Origin: an uncultured Bacteroidales bacterium | GTDB lineage: Bacteria > Bacteroidota > Bacteroidia > Bacteroidales > P3 | NCBI GenBank assembly: GCA_900314725.1 | Contig: OMWJ01000006.1 | Coordinates: 52,201-116,200 of the forward strand | Direction of reading: 5' to 3' | Length of the DNA stretch: 64,000 nt | Part shown: one piece after another, positions 27,290 to 36,806 of the stretch | Position numbering within the stretch: position 1 is the first letter of the stretch | Layout: every line of letters begins with the position of its first letter | Program-made: the position numbers and the translations under genes | Notes under the pieces: model-generated | The model's database searches: none | What the model was told of the DNA's origin: nothing | What the model saw: the letters and a program-made list of their open reading frames with translations, nothing else

Positions 27290-27388
27290 AAACTCTTCGT
27301 TTTAATTTAAAAAGACGAAGAGTTTTATATATAAAAACGAAGAATTTAGAAATTAAAACGAAGAGTTTAGAAATTAAAATCAAGAGTT
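27290..27388. repeat. 21-nt repeats with inverted copies
   Basis: Units aaaacgaagaatttagaaatt, aaaacgaagagtttagaaatt and aaaatcaagagttttt follow one another (21-nt period), preceded by an inverted copy pair (aactcttcgtttt / aagacgaagagtt). The same core occurs near 13520-13620 and 39837-39890. It sits in the 208-bp space between cassette gene 6 and the convergent acyl-CoA reductase and overlaps that gene's 3' end slightly. Confidence 0.75.
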
Positions 27389-28384
27389 TTTTAGGAAAGA
27401 TATGGTGTCTATATTGTCGGCGTAATCATCTATCTCTGGAGACTGTGCCTTGCCAAAAGGAATGGTCTTTATTTCTCTTGAAAAGTCAAATCTGCCTGCA
27501 ACAATGCATTGCAACTCATCGTGTTTTTCAACAATAAAATCTTCTACTTCTTTCTTATTTTCGTAGAAACAGTAATTCACAACACTTATAGGACAATGTA
27601 ATTCTTTAGAATTTTGTAACAGATAAAAGCCACCGTCAAGCATGTTGATATTATTCATCTGAAAAACAGCATGGTAATAGTCATAATTATTTTTATATTT
27701 GTGGAAATCAATCAAGAAGGAGTATTTCTTAAACCTATTCTTTAACCATTCTATATCAAAACCTAATGGCAGAAACAACAGTGAAACATTCCTACATCCC
27801 AAGCCCATATACATAAAAACATCATCTTCTATTCCCGATATATCATCATCCTTTTTGTCTATAACAGCAATAGAGGCACGGCTTTTGCGAATAATATGAG
27901 GATATTTCTTGAAATAAGACTCAAAATACAATGAACTGTTATTGCTACCTGTTGCAATCACAAGATCAAAGTCTTTTATCTTATCAACAAAACGAACAGG
28001 CAATTCAGTTTTTTCGCTCATTCTGTTTATAAGGAAAGGGATTATGACCTTATCATTGGAAGATAACTTAACTTGAAGACTGCAATTAGACAAAAGACCG
28101 CAAAGGATGTCATGAAAACCGACTGCAGGGATATTACCAGCACAAATTATAGCAAGGTTTTTCTGCTTTTTGTTTTCTTCATATTTAGCTACAAAATCGT
28201 GCAACTCCTTTTTCTCCAACCAAGGAAGAAACTGCTTTAAGGAATATTGTATATTCTCTTTCAAAAACCACGCATTCCCCTGTTGTGCCTTAATATACAT
28301 AGACAAGTATGGTTCCTTGTCAATATTCTCTCTTATATCCTCTCCTAAAAAAGACAGTCTTTCTATTATTTCTTCTTTCTTCAT
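27380..28384 (-). CDS. acyl-CoA reductase (LuxC-related)
   Basis: A ~334-residue aldehyde-dehydrogenase-superfamily protein of the LuxC-like acyl-CoA reductase type common in Bacteroidota. Visible parts: AIICAGNIPAVGFHDIL (Rossmann loop), DLVIATGSNNSS, and the catalytic-cysteine region GLGCRNVSLLFLP. It would reduce an acyl-CoA or acyl group to an aldehyde with NADPH. Earlier in-frame starts (TTG 28402, ATG 28393) lie at or in a promoter-like sequence, so I chose the ATG at 28384. Confidence 0.8.
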   Translation of the reverse strand: MKKEEIIERLSFLGEDIRENIDKEPYLSMYIKAQQGNAWFLKENIQYSLKQFLPWLEKKELHDFVAKYEENKKQKNLAIICAGNIPAVGFHDILCGLLSNCSLQVKLSSNDKVIIPFLINRMSEKTELPVRFVDKIKDFDLVIATGSNNSSLYFESYFKKYPHIIRKSRASIAVIDKKDDDISGIEDDVFMYMGLGCRNVSLLFLPLGFDIEWLKNRFKKYSFLIDFHKYKNNYDYYHAVFQMNNINMLDGGFYLLQNSKELHCPISVVNYCFYENKKEVEDFIVEKHDELQCIVAGRFDFSREIKTIPFGKAQSPEIDDYADNIDTISFLKNS

Positions 28385-28460
28385 AGTGTTCATAGCAAAC
28401 AATAGGTTTTATCTACTAACGCAATTTTATAGTCTTTATTGCCATTAAAGGCTATTACAA

Positions 28461-28492
28461 AAAATGCTCAAAGCATAACTTTGAGCATTTTA
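28461..28492 (-). terminator. terminator after M13 peptidase gene
   Basis: 13-bp stem aaaatgctcaaag (28461-28473) / ctttgagcatttt (28480-28492), with A/T flanks; it lies just after the peptidase stop and before the acyl-CoA reductase gene. Confidence 0.75.
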
Positions 28493-28513
28493 TCATAAAA
28501 CTTCATTTATCTT

Positions 28514-30547
28514 TTACCAAAGTTTCAATCTTTCACTTGGTTTGATGTACATCTTGTCGGAAGGTTTTACGTTGAATGCATCATACCACATATCTATATG
28601 AGGCAAAGCACCATTTACTCTCCAACGTCCTAAAGAGTGAGGGTCAGATTTAGTTTGCTGACGTATTGCTTGTTCTGTAATATTGCTTGCCCAAACACCT
28701 GCATAAGCAAGGAAAAATCTCTGGTCTGGTGTAAAGCCGTCTATAACAGGAAGCTCTTTTGTTTTTGTTGCGTTCTTGTAAGCATACCATGCAACTTGCA
28801 AACCACCGTGGTCAGCAAGGTTTTCTCCTAATGTCAATTGACCATTAGCGTCAAGGTCAGGCAGAACTTTAATCTTAGAGAAGAACTCAGCATATTGCTT
28901 TCCTTTTTCCTTGAAGTTCTCAACGTCAGAAGCAACCCACCAATCTGTCATATTACCGTCTTTGTCATAGTGAGAGCCTTGGTCATCAAAACCGTGAGTC
29001 ATTTCGTGTCCTATTACAACGCCTATAGCACCATAGTTGAAAGCATCATCTGCTGTTGGGTCAAAGAAAGGATATTGTAATATACCAGCAGGGAAACAAA
29101 TCTCATTGGTTGTTGGATTATAGTAAGCATTAACTGTCTGTGGATACATCTGCCACTCATCTATATCAACAGGCTTGCCGACTTTCTTTTCAATATGGTC
29201 CTTAGTCCAGAAGCGATTGCACTCCATCATATTCTCATAGTATGATTTGTTAGCGTCAATGCTTAAACCAGACATATCAGTCCATTTGTCAGGATAACCT
29301 ATCTTGACATAGAAAGTAAGAAGTTTTTCCAAAGCAGCTATCTTTGTTTCAGGTGTCATCCAATCTTGTGCTTTTATTCTTTCAGCAAGAGCTATCTGAA
29401 GATTCTTTACAAGTTTAGCCATTCTTTCCTTTGAACTCGCAGGGAAATATTTTTCTGCATACATCTTGCCAAGAGCTTCTCCCATCTGTCTTTCAACTTG
29501 AGAAGTGCAACGACGCCAACGAGGTTGCATCTCCTTTGAACCTGAAAGAGTCTTGCCAAAGAAATCAAAGTTAGCCTCAGCTATCTCATCGCTAAGATAA
29601 GAAGCGGCTGATGTGATAACGTCCCATTCAAAGTAAGCCTTGCATTCTTCTGGTTTGATTTTTGCAAGCAGTTCGTTGATTCCTGCTACAAAAGAAGGCT
29701 GACCTACTATCATATTTTGGAAATACATATCTTTTATTCCCATAGCGTTCATTACCTTACGCAAAGGAACGTTTGGATATTTAGCTTCAAAGTCTTTAAG
29801 AGTCATTTTGTTGTAGTTAGCCTCTACATCTCTTAAGTCTGTACGTGAAAGAGAAACTTTTGCAATAGCCGTCTCAACATTCATAATGTATTGCATTTTC
29901 TTTTTAGCTTCTTTTTCTTTGAAACCAAAGAGTTTAAACATACGAACGATATGCTTTTTGTAAGCTTCACGTATCTCCTTAGTAGGTGCATCGTTGTCCA
30001 AATAGTATTCTTTTTGACCAAGAGTCAATCCTCCTTGGTAGATGTTAAGAATATTATTCTTAGAATCTTTTTCATCTGCATTGAAGCCCATATACATAAA
30101 CTCCTGCATGCCATAGTTGGCATACTTAAATTGGAATTTATACAAATCATCCATAGTCTTGCAGGCCTCAAGTTCTTTTATAATAGGCATAACGGGTGTT
30201 ACTCCATCGGCATTTCTCTTTGTTGAGTCCATTGCCATTTTGTATAAATCAGATAATTTTCTTTCTGATGTGCCTTTAGCATAGTTTTTCTTTAATAAAT
30301 CATTAAGTATGTTATTGATTCTTTCGCTATTGTCCTTAGCCAATTGATCAAAAGAGCCAAAACGAGAATAAGCAGCAGGCAAAGGATTGTTTTTCATCCA
30401 ACCACCACAAGCAAATTCATAGAAATCTTCAGCAGGTTTTACTGACTTGTTAAGATTTTCAGGCTTAATACCTGAACCCAAATCGCCTTGTCCTAATGCT
30501 GTTAGTCCCATACAAGCAAACATCATCATAGGAATAAGTTTTTTCAT
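28514..30547 (-). CDS. pepO: M13-family zinc metallopeptidase (neprilysin/PepO-like)
   Basis: A ~677-residue exported endopeptidase. Signal peptide (hydrophobic LIPMMMFACMGLTALGQ). Zinc motif VIGHEMTHGFDD with the third ligand in GENLADHGG (ENxADxGG), and the C-terminal NGALPHIDMWYDAFNV with substrate residues, all typical of M13. Length matches the family. It would cleave peptides in the periplasm or outside the cell. The first ATG (30553) and ATG 30547 differ by two residues; MKKLIP is the better signal-peptide start. Confidence 0.95.
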   Translation of the reverse strand: MKKLIPMMMFACMGLTALGQGDLGSGIKPENLNKSVKPAEDFYEFACGGWMKNNPLPAAYSRFGSFDQLAKDNSERINNILNDLLKKNYAKGTSERKLSDLYKMAMDSTKRNADGVTPVMPIIKELEACKTMDDLYKFQFKYANYGMQEFMYMGFNADEKDSKNNILNIYQGGLTLGQKEYYLDNDAPTKEIREAYKKHIVRMFKLFGFKEKEAKKKMQYIMNVETAIAKVSLSRTDLRDVEANYNKMTLKDFEAKYPNVPLRKVMNAMGIKDMYFQNMIVGQPSFVAGINELLAKIKPEECKAYFEWDVITSAASYLSDEIAEANFDFFGKTLSGSKEMQPRWRRCTSQVERQMGEALGKMYAEKYFPASSKERMAKLVKNLQIALAERIKAQDWMTPETKIAALEKLLTFYVKIGYPDKWTDMSGLSIDANKSYYENMMECNRFWTKDHIEKKVGKPVDIDEWQMYPQTVNAYYNPTTNEICFPAGILQYPFFDPTADDAFNYGAIGVVIGHEMTHGFDDQGSHYDKDGNMTDWWVASDVENFKEKGKQYAEFFSKIKVLPDLDANGQLTLGENLADHGGLQVAWYAYKNATKTKELPVIDGFTPDQRFFLAYAGVWASNITEQAIRQQTKSDPHSLGRWRVNGALPHIDMWYDAFNVKPSDKMYIKPSERLKLW

Positions 30548-30590
30548 CTTCATTACTTTGTTATTTTATATTAACTTTTTTATTTTAAAC

Positions 30591-30833
30591 TTAGACAGTT
30601 ATCTGTCGTTCTATTTCTTCAACGATTTTTTCTGGTGTGGCTTGTTCTATAAGCACCTTACCAACCTTTACATAAGGTGGTTTTGCGTTATCTTCATTGC
30701 AATCCAAGCAAGAAGAAGATAAAACTATAACTTTATCTTGTAAATTTTGAGGAATATAATTCTTCCATTGAGCTAATTGACTACCTCCTGTAAGATAGCA
30801 ATATGTTCCGACACAAATTCTGACTGTAACCAT
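30591..30833 (-). CDS. thioredoxin-like [2Fe-2S] protein, NuoE-like
   Basis: An 80-residue protein that looks like the C-terminal ferredoxin domain of NuoE/HndA. Four cysteines: CVGTYC near residue 7 and CLDCNED near residue 43, in the usual C-x4-C ... C-x2-C arrangement. It is the distal member of a four-gene minus-strand operon with the SpoIIE phosphatase, sensory hydrogenase and another [2Fe-2S] protein, and likely passes electrons to or from the hydrogenase. Confidence 0.82.
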   Translation of the reverse strand: MVTVRICVGTYCYLTGGSQLAQWKNYIPQNLQDKVIVLSSSCLDCNEDNAKPPYVKVGKVLIEQATPEKIVEEIERQITV

Positions 30834-30897
30834 AATGTTATTTGTTTTTTTATTGTTCTTAATACTTATTATACAACGTTATTTTTTGTCTAATATT

Positions 30898-32094
30898 CTA
30901 AATAAACTCTAAATTTATTGTTTTTAGAAGTTTATTCTCTATCAAACGCTTTATTCTTTTCATAACATTACGTCTTATTTCCAACTCCACAGGCAAAGAA
31001 GGGTCTTGATGAGCAACATTTATCTTTGTTCCTACAAGAATATCTATAATATCTGCATCTATAACATATTTTAGTATATTCCAAGCAGGATTATCTTCTG
31101 GCAAGTCATTGAATTTATCCTCTTCCAACAACTTACTCAAAGCTCCAAGAGTTATTATACCTTCAGTAACCAAATCAATTCCTTCAATATGTGACTCAGG
31201 TGGTAAGCCTGAGGCTATTTTATCCAAATCCATATCCACTTCTATCTCCCTATTCAGTTCTCTTGCTATGATTTGGGAAGTTGTGCCACCGCAAACTATT
31301 TTCTTTCCGTCATAGGAAGAAATAACCTCTGCCAAATACTTGTCCTTTTCTTCACTAAACGGAGGTCCTGAACAAATAAGCAGTTTTCTTGGCTCACGTA
31401 CATAAATACTTATGCAGGAAATATCATCTTTGGATTTGAAATTATCGTTCATTTCTGCTTTTCTAACAATTCTCTTTGCCAACTCTCTTGCAGAAATGTT
31501 ATTATTTTTCTTCAAAAGATCTTCTATAAAAGCCTCTACTCCATCATCCCAACCAAAAGGCATATCCATTTTTCCCATACCACTTTGGGAAACTCCGTCA
31601 GAATACACTACAAGTCTATCACCTTTTTTAAGAGAAAGTTCCGAAAGTTTCAATATCCTTTCATAAGCACCTGTCTCTGCATTCTCATTAATCTTATAAG
31701 TCTTAGGATCAAGATGTTCTACCTTTCCGTTTCTAATCAAAAGCAAAGGTGGAGTGTCAAACTCGGCTATCTTTGTTTCACCGTTCTGGTCTATATCTAT
31801 AATAGTAAAGGTTGCGTATGAAATGTTTCGCTTACTATCAACAGGAAGAGTATCCATAATCGTACGAGCTGTACGCATAATAGGTTCTCTTTTGATGGAA
31901 AAATTCATAGCCATTGAAGCTGTCATCGTACTCAAGACATTAGCTTTTATTCCACTGCCTAAACCATCAGACAAAACAGCAATACAACGCTCTTGATTAG
32001 CAACCTTATGCAGCAAAACAGTATCTCCACATGCAAAGTTACCATGTTTGTTTATCTGAAAACATCCTGCTTCTACAAATATATTGTCTGCCAT
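30898..32094 (-). CDS. SpoIIE-like PP2C serine/threonine phosphatase
   Basis: A 398-residue cytoplasmic phosphatase. Metal-binding motifs VLSDGLGSGIKAN (residue ~38), VYSDGVSQSGMGK (~163) and KDDISCISIYV (~217) fit a PP2C fold of the SpoIIE/RsbU group. A second ~170-residue domain of unclear family follows (from RKLLICSGPPF). It starts 18 nt after the [FeFe]-hydrogenase gene. Gene fusions and neighbourhoods of this kind are known for sensory group C [FeFe] hydrogenases, so it probably relays a redox or hydrogen signal by dephosphorylation. Confidence 0.86.
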   Translation of the reverse strand: MADNIFVEAGCFQINKHGNFACGDTVLLHKVANQERCIAVLSDGLGSGIKANVLSTMTASMAMNFSIKREPIMRTARTIMDTLPVDSKRNISYATFTIIDIDQNGETKIAEFDTPPLLLIRNGKVEHLDPKTYKINENAETGAYERILKLSELSLKKGDRLVVYSDGVSQSGMGKMDMPFGWDDGVEAFIEDLLKKNNNISARELAKRIVRKAEMNDNFKSKDDISCISIYVREPRKLLICSGPPFSEEKDKYLAEVISSYDGKKIVCGGTTSQIIARELNREIEVDMDLDKIASGLPPESHIEGIDLVTEGIITLGALSKLLEEDKFNDLPEDNPAWNILKYVIDADIIDILVGTKINVAHQDPSLPVELEIRRNVMKRIKRLIENKLLKTINLEFI

Positions 32095-32112
32095 AGTACC
32101 GATGATTTATGA

Positions 32113-33891
32113 TTATAGTGTATCTTCAGAAGAAGACTTGTTCTCTTGTCCTTGACTATGAGACTCTATAATAGAATTAAGCATACTCTCAGTGTAGGAA
32201 GCATTTTCTCCAAGCAAGAAAGCAATCTGCTGAACAACTTTCATATTTTGTTTGATTACCTCTTGGGTTCTCGTAAGTACTACATCTTTTTTCACCTCAG
32301 GAGCATGCATATTCTCTATTATTCCACAGACTTGCTGATGATCCTGAACAGAAAAAACGCTAAGACGGTAGTAGTTTTCATCTTCTCTAATATCCAACTC
32401 TACCAAATCCTTGCAAGTATCCAAAACATTAGAGAAATAATTGTGGAAAGACAGTGCTTTTGTTATATCCACACCAGACAGACCTGGTTTTAATTCATAC
32501 AACTCTTCCATATCTCCGCCAAGAGTTGAAGCAAACTTTTCATTAGCTTGAACTATCTTCAAGTTAGCATCAACAATAACAACACCTTGAGGCATTTTCT
32601 TAAGAAGAATATTTGTTTTGTCTCTTGCTACTCTTCGCATATAGGAAACACACATATCGTTTTCTGCCAAACCATCTAAAAGAGCAATAGCAAAAGACTT
32701 GCAATTATCATAACCACAACCACCACAATTCAAATAATCACTATCACTTACCTTATTAACTCGTTTTAGGATTTGAATGATATCTTTTTGTGTATAGTCT
32801 TTCTTCTCAAATGAATCTATATCATAAAAGTCTGTAGAGATATCGGTTTGGAAAAGTTGTTGGTATTTATCGTTTTGTTCACAAGTAGTTGTCTTGTCAA
32901 AAACTTGAGTACGCTTTACCAAAGAAGAAGTCTTCTTTATCGTAGCAGGTCCCATAACACAGCCACCTGCACAACCAAGAATCTCCACAAAGTATTTTTT
33001 ATTCTTGTCAAACTTATCCACATCATTCAGGACAGACATCACGTTTTTTACTCCAGAAACTGTAAGAAGTTCGCAATCTTTTGAGGTCAGCTTGCAATGA
33101 TTTGAAATATTACCAAGTTCTTCATTCATCATACAGGAAAGCATTCCTCCATCTGTAGGATAAAGATTTCCTATACCCGCTTTCATCGGAATAAATCTAT
33201 CCTCATCGCTTGGTTTTTGAAACTCTAAATCAACACCTAAAAACTCAAATACTTCATTGATTTCTCTGAAAGTTAGAACATAATCCAATTTATTATCTTT
33301 CAGTTGCAGTTCTGTCTTCTTTGCAATACAAGGACCGACAAAACAAACCTTATAATCAGGATAAATATTCTTTAGGAAAGTAGCATGAGCTTCTACTGGT
33401 GAAGCAATAGGAGAAAGGTTATCTGAATATTGAGGATAATATTTTCTCACTAACTGTATCGTTGTAGGACAGCAGGAAGAAAAATAGACTCCATTAGGTT
33501 GTTGTTCTACCCAATCTTTTGCTTTTTGTGCTACAAGTTCTGCTCCTAAAGCTGTTTCACTTACACCTACAAAACCAGCCTCCTTAAAAGCTGCTACCAA
33601 AGCATTTTGTTCAACATCACAAAACTCACTTAGATAACTTGGTGCTAAGGAAACAACAATCTTTTCCTTACCTTTTAAAGCTCTAACCACTAATTCAACA
33701 TCATTTCTTACTTTCTTTGCATTGGAAGGGCAAACCTCAACACATTTGCCACACCAAATACATCTTTCTGGCACTATGCTTGCTGAATTGTCTTCAAACT
33801 TTATGGCTTTGACTTCGCAAACTTTAACACATTTATAACAATCCTGACAATTGTTCTTTTCTGTATAAATTGGATATTCTTTGGAATTCAT
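32113..33891 (-). CDS. sensory [FeFe] hydrogenase with PAS domain
   Basis: A 592-residue protein. Residues 1-60 hold a two-[4Fe-4S] ferredoxin (CQDCYKCVKVCEVKAI and CIWCGKCVEVCPSNAK). The H-cluster domain (~75-345) has FSSCCPTTIQL, GPCIAKKTELQ and GCAGGCVMGP: the four cluster cysteines are present, but the surrounding residues differ from catalytic enzymes and suit the sensory groups. A four-cysteine Fe-S module follows (NCGGCGYDNCKSF, ~380-405), then a PAS domain (~415-520). The predicted role is H2 or redox sensing, with output through the downstream phosphatase. Confidence 0.88.
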   Translation of the reverse strand: MNSKEYPIYTEKNNCQDCYKCVKVCEVKAIKFEDNSASIVPERCIWCGKCVEVCPSNAKKVRNDVELVVRALKGKEKIVVSLAPSYLSEFCDVEQNALVAAFKEAGFVGVSETALGAELVAQKAKDWVEQQPNGVYFSSCCPTTIQLVRKYYPQYSDNLSPIASPVEAHATFLKNIYPDYKVCFVGPCIAKKTELQLKDNKLDYVLTFREINEVFEFLGVDLEFQKPSDEDRFIPMKAGIGNLYPTDGGMLSCMMNEELGNISNHCKLTSKDCELLTVSGVKNVMSVLNDVDKFDKNKKYFVEILGCAGGCVMGPATIKKTSSLVKRTQVFDKTTTCEQNDKYQQLFQTDISTDFYDIDSFEKKDYTQKDIIQILKRVNKVSDSDYLNCGGCGYDNCKSFAIALLDGLAENDMCVSYMRRVARDKTNILLKKMPQGVVIVDANLKIVQANEKFASTLGGDMEELYELKPGLSGVDITKALSFHNYFSNVLDTCKDLVELDIREDENYYRLSVFSVQDHQQVCGIIENMHAPEVKKDVVLTRTQEVIKQNMKVVQQIAFLLGENASYTESMLNSIIESHSQGQENKSSSEDTL

Positions 33892-33918
33892 ATTTAAAAG
33901 TGGTTACGACCACGGCGA

Positions 33919-34179
33919 TTATTGATGTTTAAATGTCTTATCTAAAATTTCGGCTAATTTGATTTTATCCACACCTTTATAGACCTCATCATTAATGGTT
34001 ACTATCGGACCTTCTCCACACAAACCACTACAAAGCTGTCCTTTAAAATCAACATCTGCATTCAAATTATTTTCCTTTAGATAATCTTGAATAAATTTCA
34101 AATTAATGTTGTTGCCATGTGCAAAACACGAACTGCCTAAGCATATACTAATATTTGTTTTTTCAGCCATATAAGTCAA
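33919..34179 (-). CDS. thioredoxin-like [2Fe-2S] ferredoxin, NuoE-like
   Basis: An 86-residue protein with cysteines in ICLGSSCFAHG and LCSGLCGEGP, matching the NuoE/HndA C-terminal ferredoxin fold. It is the first gene of the sensory-hydrogenase operon, 27 nt before the hydrogenase, and probably an electron carrier for it. Confidence 0.85.
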   Translation of the reverse strand: MTYMAEKTNISICLGSSCFAHGNNINLKFIQDYLKENNLNADVDFKGQLCSGLCGEGPIVTINDEVYKGVDKIKLAEILDKTFKHQ

Positions 34180-34199
34180 ACGTTTTTGTATATAAATGT

Positions 34200-36161
34200 T
34201 TATCTACTTATTATATTCAGTATTTCGTCAATCTGAACATCTTTTCCAAGTATATTACCTTCTTTGTCAACAAGAATATTGCTTGGAAGATATTTTATAT
34301 TGTATAGTTTTACTACTGCAGAATTCCAACGTTTAAGGTCGGAAAGGTTTTCCCATTTATTTATTCCATCTGCTTTGATTGCTTCTTGCCAAGCATACTT
34401 GTTATCATCCAAAGAAACAGAAAGAATATTGAAATTATTTTTCTTGTTATTCTTGTATAGTCTTAAATAGTCTATGTTTTTTCTTCTGGAATTGTTATCC
34501 CAAGATGCCCAGAAAGAAATCAAAGTATATTTAGTATCCTTTATATATGAATACAAAGAAACCATTTCACCCTTTTCATTTTCCAAGGAGAAATCCCTTA
34601 TCTTTGTTTTTTGGTATTCAGTAATGTCTTTATCATTTTCTGAAAGCTGTTCTTTCAATAAAGAATATTGAAACATTGTTGTTGCTTCACCTCTAAGAGA
34701 ATTGACAGCCTTTTGCATATCATTTTCCGCCATATAAGGATAAAGATAGTTGCTAAGAATAAAAGGTGAATATATGCTTGAAGGGTTTTCCAACACATAG
34801 TTTGACAAACATTGCATAGGATTTTTTTCTCTATTGCAAGAGTTTGCTATACGAGAAAACTCATCTTGAGAAGGAGAGCCTTCAACATCTACATCATCAA
34901 GAAACTTACGCTTACCACTTATCTTTATGTTGTCATTGCCCATAAAGAAAGAAATATCACCATCTTTAACAGGCAGGCTTATCATAGCCATACATATCCT
35001 ATCCACCTTACCTGAGAAATAGAAATCGCCATTGTTTATTCTGCTTTCAACAATTTCTTTCTCTCCATCTTTCTTCAAGAGGGTAAGCTTTATAATACCT
35101 TCTTTTATTCCTTCTATATTACCGCTTATATTATATGATTCATCATCTAATAGTTCAAATAACTTGTCGGATAATTCTTCCTTGTAGATATTTCTTGCAA
35201 TGATTCTGCCTGCATTATCAACAAGAACATTATCAGGCAAAGACTTTATCATATAGTCTTTTACTGGCTGAGATTGCCACATTTGAAAATCACATACATT
35301 TGTCCAAGGAATATTATTATCCTTTATTATGTTCTTCCAAAGAGTTTTGTTGTTATCTAAGCTGACTGCATAAATATCAAAACCTTTGTTCTTATATCTT
35401 TCATATATAACCTTTTCGTCTTGCAACTGTTCCATATAGTCTTTTGACCAAGAAGCCCAAAAGTCTATCAAGACATAGTTTCTGCTTCGTATGAATGAGT
35501 TCAAACTTACTTTTTTATTATTTACATCAGTCAAAGCAATCTCAGGAGCTTTTTTTCCTTGAGATATTTTCTCCAAAGACTTGTCTCTATTTCTAAGATG
35601 TTTATAGAAATAACCCGAAGTAGCTTTTCCTTTCAAAGTATTCAAGTGTCTATCCATTTCATCAAAAGACCAATAATAAGAAAGATAACTTGCTATAATA
35701 TCACAAGTAAATATATCTTCAGGATTATTTACCACCCAATTTTCTAAACGAGCAAGATAAACATCATAATCTTCATTGTCTTGCGGATCTACAATAGAAT
35801 ACCAGCGAAGAGTTTCCACCGCATCCTTGAACTTTGGCTTGTCCGTTTTTTTCTCTATCTTCATAGTCATTTGCAGAGATGGTTCAAGATAGATTCTATA
35901 CTGTTTTTTACCATTTAAAGTAAGAAGAGCTGGCATTGTTTCTGTTGCATTACCTCTGAAAACAAATCTGCCTTTGTTATCCAATACTGTAGAATCCAAT
36001 CTTTCGTTGCCATCTGGCAAATAAACTCTAAGGGTTGCATAACCAGAACCTTTTATCACTTGTCCATTAACGGTATAACCCTTACTTGTCATTACATATT
36101 GCTGTGTATAACCTACAAAAGCAAATAAAGTAAATATGACTGCAAATACTATTTTTTTCAT
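34200..36161 (-). CDS. exported protein with two DUF4369/thioredoxin-fold modules, no CxxC
   Basis: A 653-residue periplasmic protein with a signal peptide (ending FVGYTQQ). Residues 25-190 are a DUF4369-like domain, then a thioredoxin fold (~205-345, with DFWASWSKDYMEQL). The pattern repeats: a second DUF4369-like region (~350-440) and thioredoxin fold (~515-650, with SFWASWDNNSRRKN). TlpA-type enzymes have WCxxC here; both sites lack cysteines entirely, so it is not a disulfide oxidoreductase. Related proteins with intact sites are frequent in Bacteroidota. It lies 20 nt before the [2Fe-2S] gene. Confidence 0.82.
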   Translation of the reverse strand: MKKIVFAVIFTLFAFVGYTQQYVMTSKGYTVNGQVIKGSGYATLRVYLPDGNERLDSTVLDNKGRFVFRGNATETMPALLTLNGKKQYRIYLEPSLQMTMKIEKKTDKPKFKDAVETLRWYSIVDPQDNEDYDVYLARLENWVVNNPEDIFTCDIIASYLSYYWSFDEMDRHLNTLKGKATSGYFYKHLRNRDKSLEKISQGKKAPEIALTDVNNKKVSLNSFIRSRNYVLIDFWASWSKDYMEQLQDEKVIYERYKNKGFDIYAVSLDNNKTLWKNIIKDNNIPWTNVCDFQMWQSQPVKDYMIKSLPDNVLVDNAGRIIARNIYKEELSDKLFELLDDESYNISGNIEGIKEGIIKLTLLKKDGEKEIVESRINNGDFYFSGKVDRICMAMISLPVKDGDISFFMGNDNIKISGKRKFLDDVDVEGSPSQDEFSRIANSCNREKNPMQCLSNYVLENPSSIYSPFILSNYLYPYMAENDMQKAVNSLRGEATTMFQYSLLKEQLSENDKDITEYQKTKIRDFSLENEKGEMVSLYSYIKDTKYTLISFWASWDNNSRRKNIDYLRLYKNNKKNNFNILSVSLDDNKYAWQEAIKADGINKWENLSDLKRWNSAVVKLYNIKYLPSNILVDKEGNILGKDVQIDEILNIISR

Positions 36162-36177
36162 AACAAAAATATGATGT

Positions 36178-36642
36178 TTATCTAAAAAATTCTCTTTTTA
36201 TTTCTCTGTTGGTATCCCTCTCCTTGATAGATTCTCGTTTGTCGTATGAGTGTTTTCCTTTAGCAAGTGCTATTTTAAGCTTACACCATCCTCTTTCATC
36301 TATATATAACAATGTAGGTACGATGGTATAACCTTTTTCTTTGCTTTTAGCTTCAAGTTTTCTTAGTTCCTTTCTGTTCAAGAGTAGTTTTCTGTCTCGC
36401 TTTGCCTCAAACTTACCAAAAGAAGAAAATCTGTACTCTGCAATATGCATCTGCATAACCCACAACTCTCCATTAATAAAAGTACAATAAGCATCATTAA
36501 GATTGGCTTTACCTGCTCTTATGCTCTTTATCTCACTTCCGCAAAGAACCATACCTGCGTTATACTCCTGCATAAGAAAGTAAAGAAACGATGCTTTCTT
36601 GTTATTTATCTCTACAATATGTTTTTCTACCTCTTGTTTCAT
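36178..36642 (-). CDS. smpB: SsrA-binding protein SmpB
   Basis: Binds tmRNA for trans-translation. The ~154-residue protein has the family's IVEINNKKASFLYFL N-terminus, GSEIKSIRAGKANLND, and the C-terminal region GKHSYDKRESIKERD that is disordered off the ribosome. Upstream ATG 36651 adds three residues; MKQEVEKH is the usual start. The next gene upstream is tRNA-Arg. Confidence 0.95.
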   Translation of the reverse strand: MKQEVEKHIVEINNKKASFLYFLMQEYNAGMVLCGSEIKSIRAGKANLNDAYCTFINGELWVMQMHIAEYRFSSFGKFEAKRDRKLLLNRKELRKLEAKSKEKGYTIVPTLLYIDERGWCKLKIALAKGKHSYDKRESIKERDTNREIKREFFR

Positions 36643-36683
36643 TGTATGCAAATACTTCCTTTTGCAACACTGTTAAAAGTTTG

Positions 36684-36755
36684 TAGCCCCTGGGGGAATC
36701 GAACCCTCATTTAAAGTTTAGGAAACTTCCGTTCTATCCGTTGAACTAAGAGGCC
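36684..36755 (-). tRNA. tRNA-Arg(CCT)
   Basis: A 72-nt cloverleaf on the minus strand: acceptor GGCCTCT/AGGGGCT with two wobble pairs, anticodon arm GAAGT-TTCCTAA-ACTTT (anticodon CCT), T-loop TTCGATT, discriminator A. T-stem has one A-C mismatch. Reads AGG only. Confidence 0.88.
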
Positions 36756-36806
36756 ATCGTTTCAAAAGACTAAGACTTCATATAGCCTGTCTTTGTCTTT
36801 TGAAAT

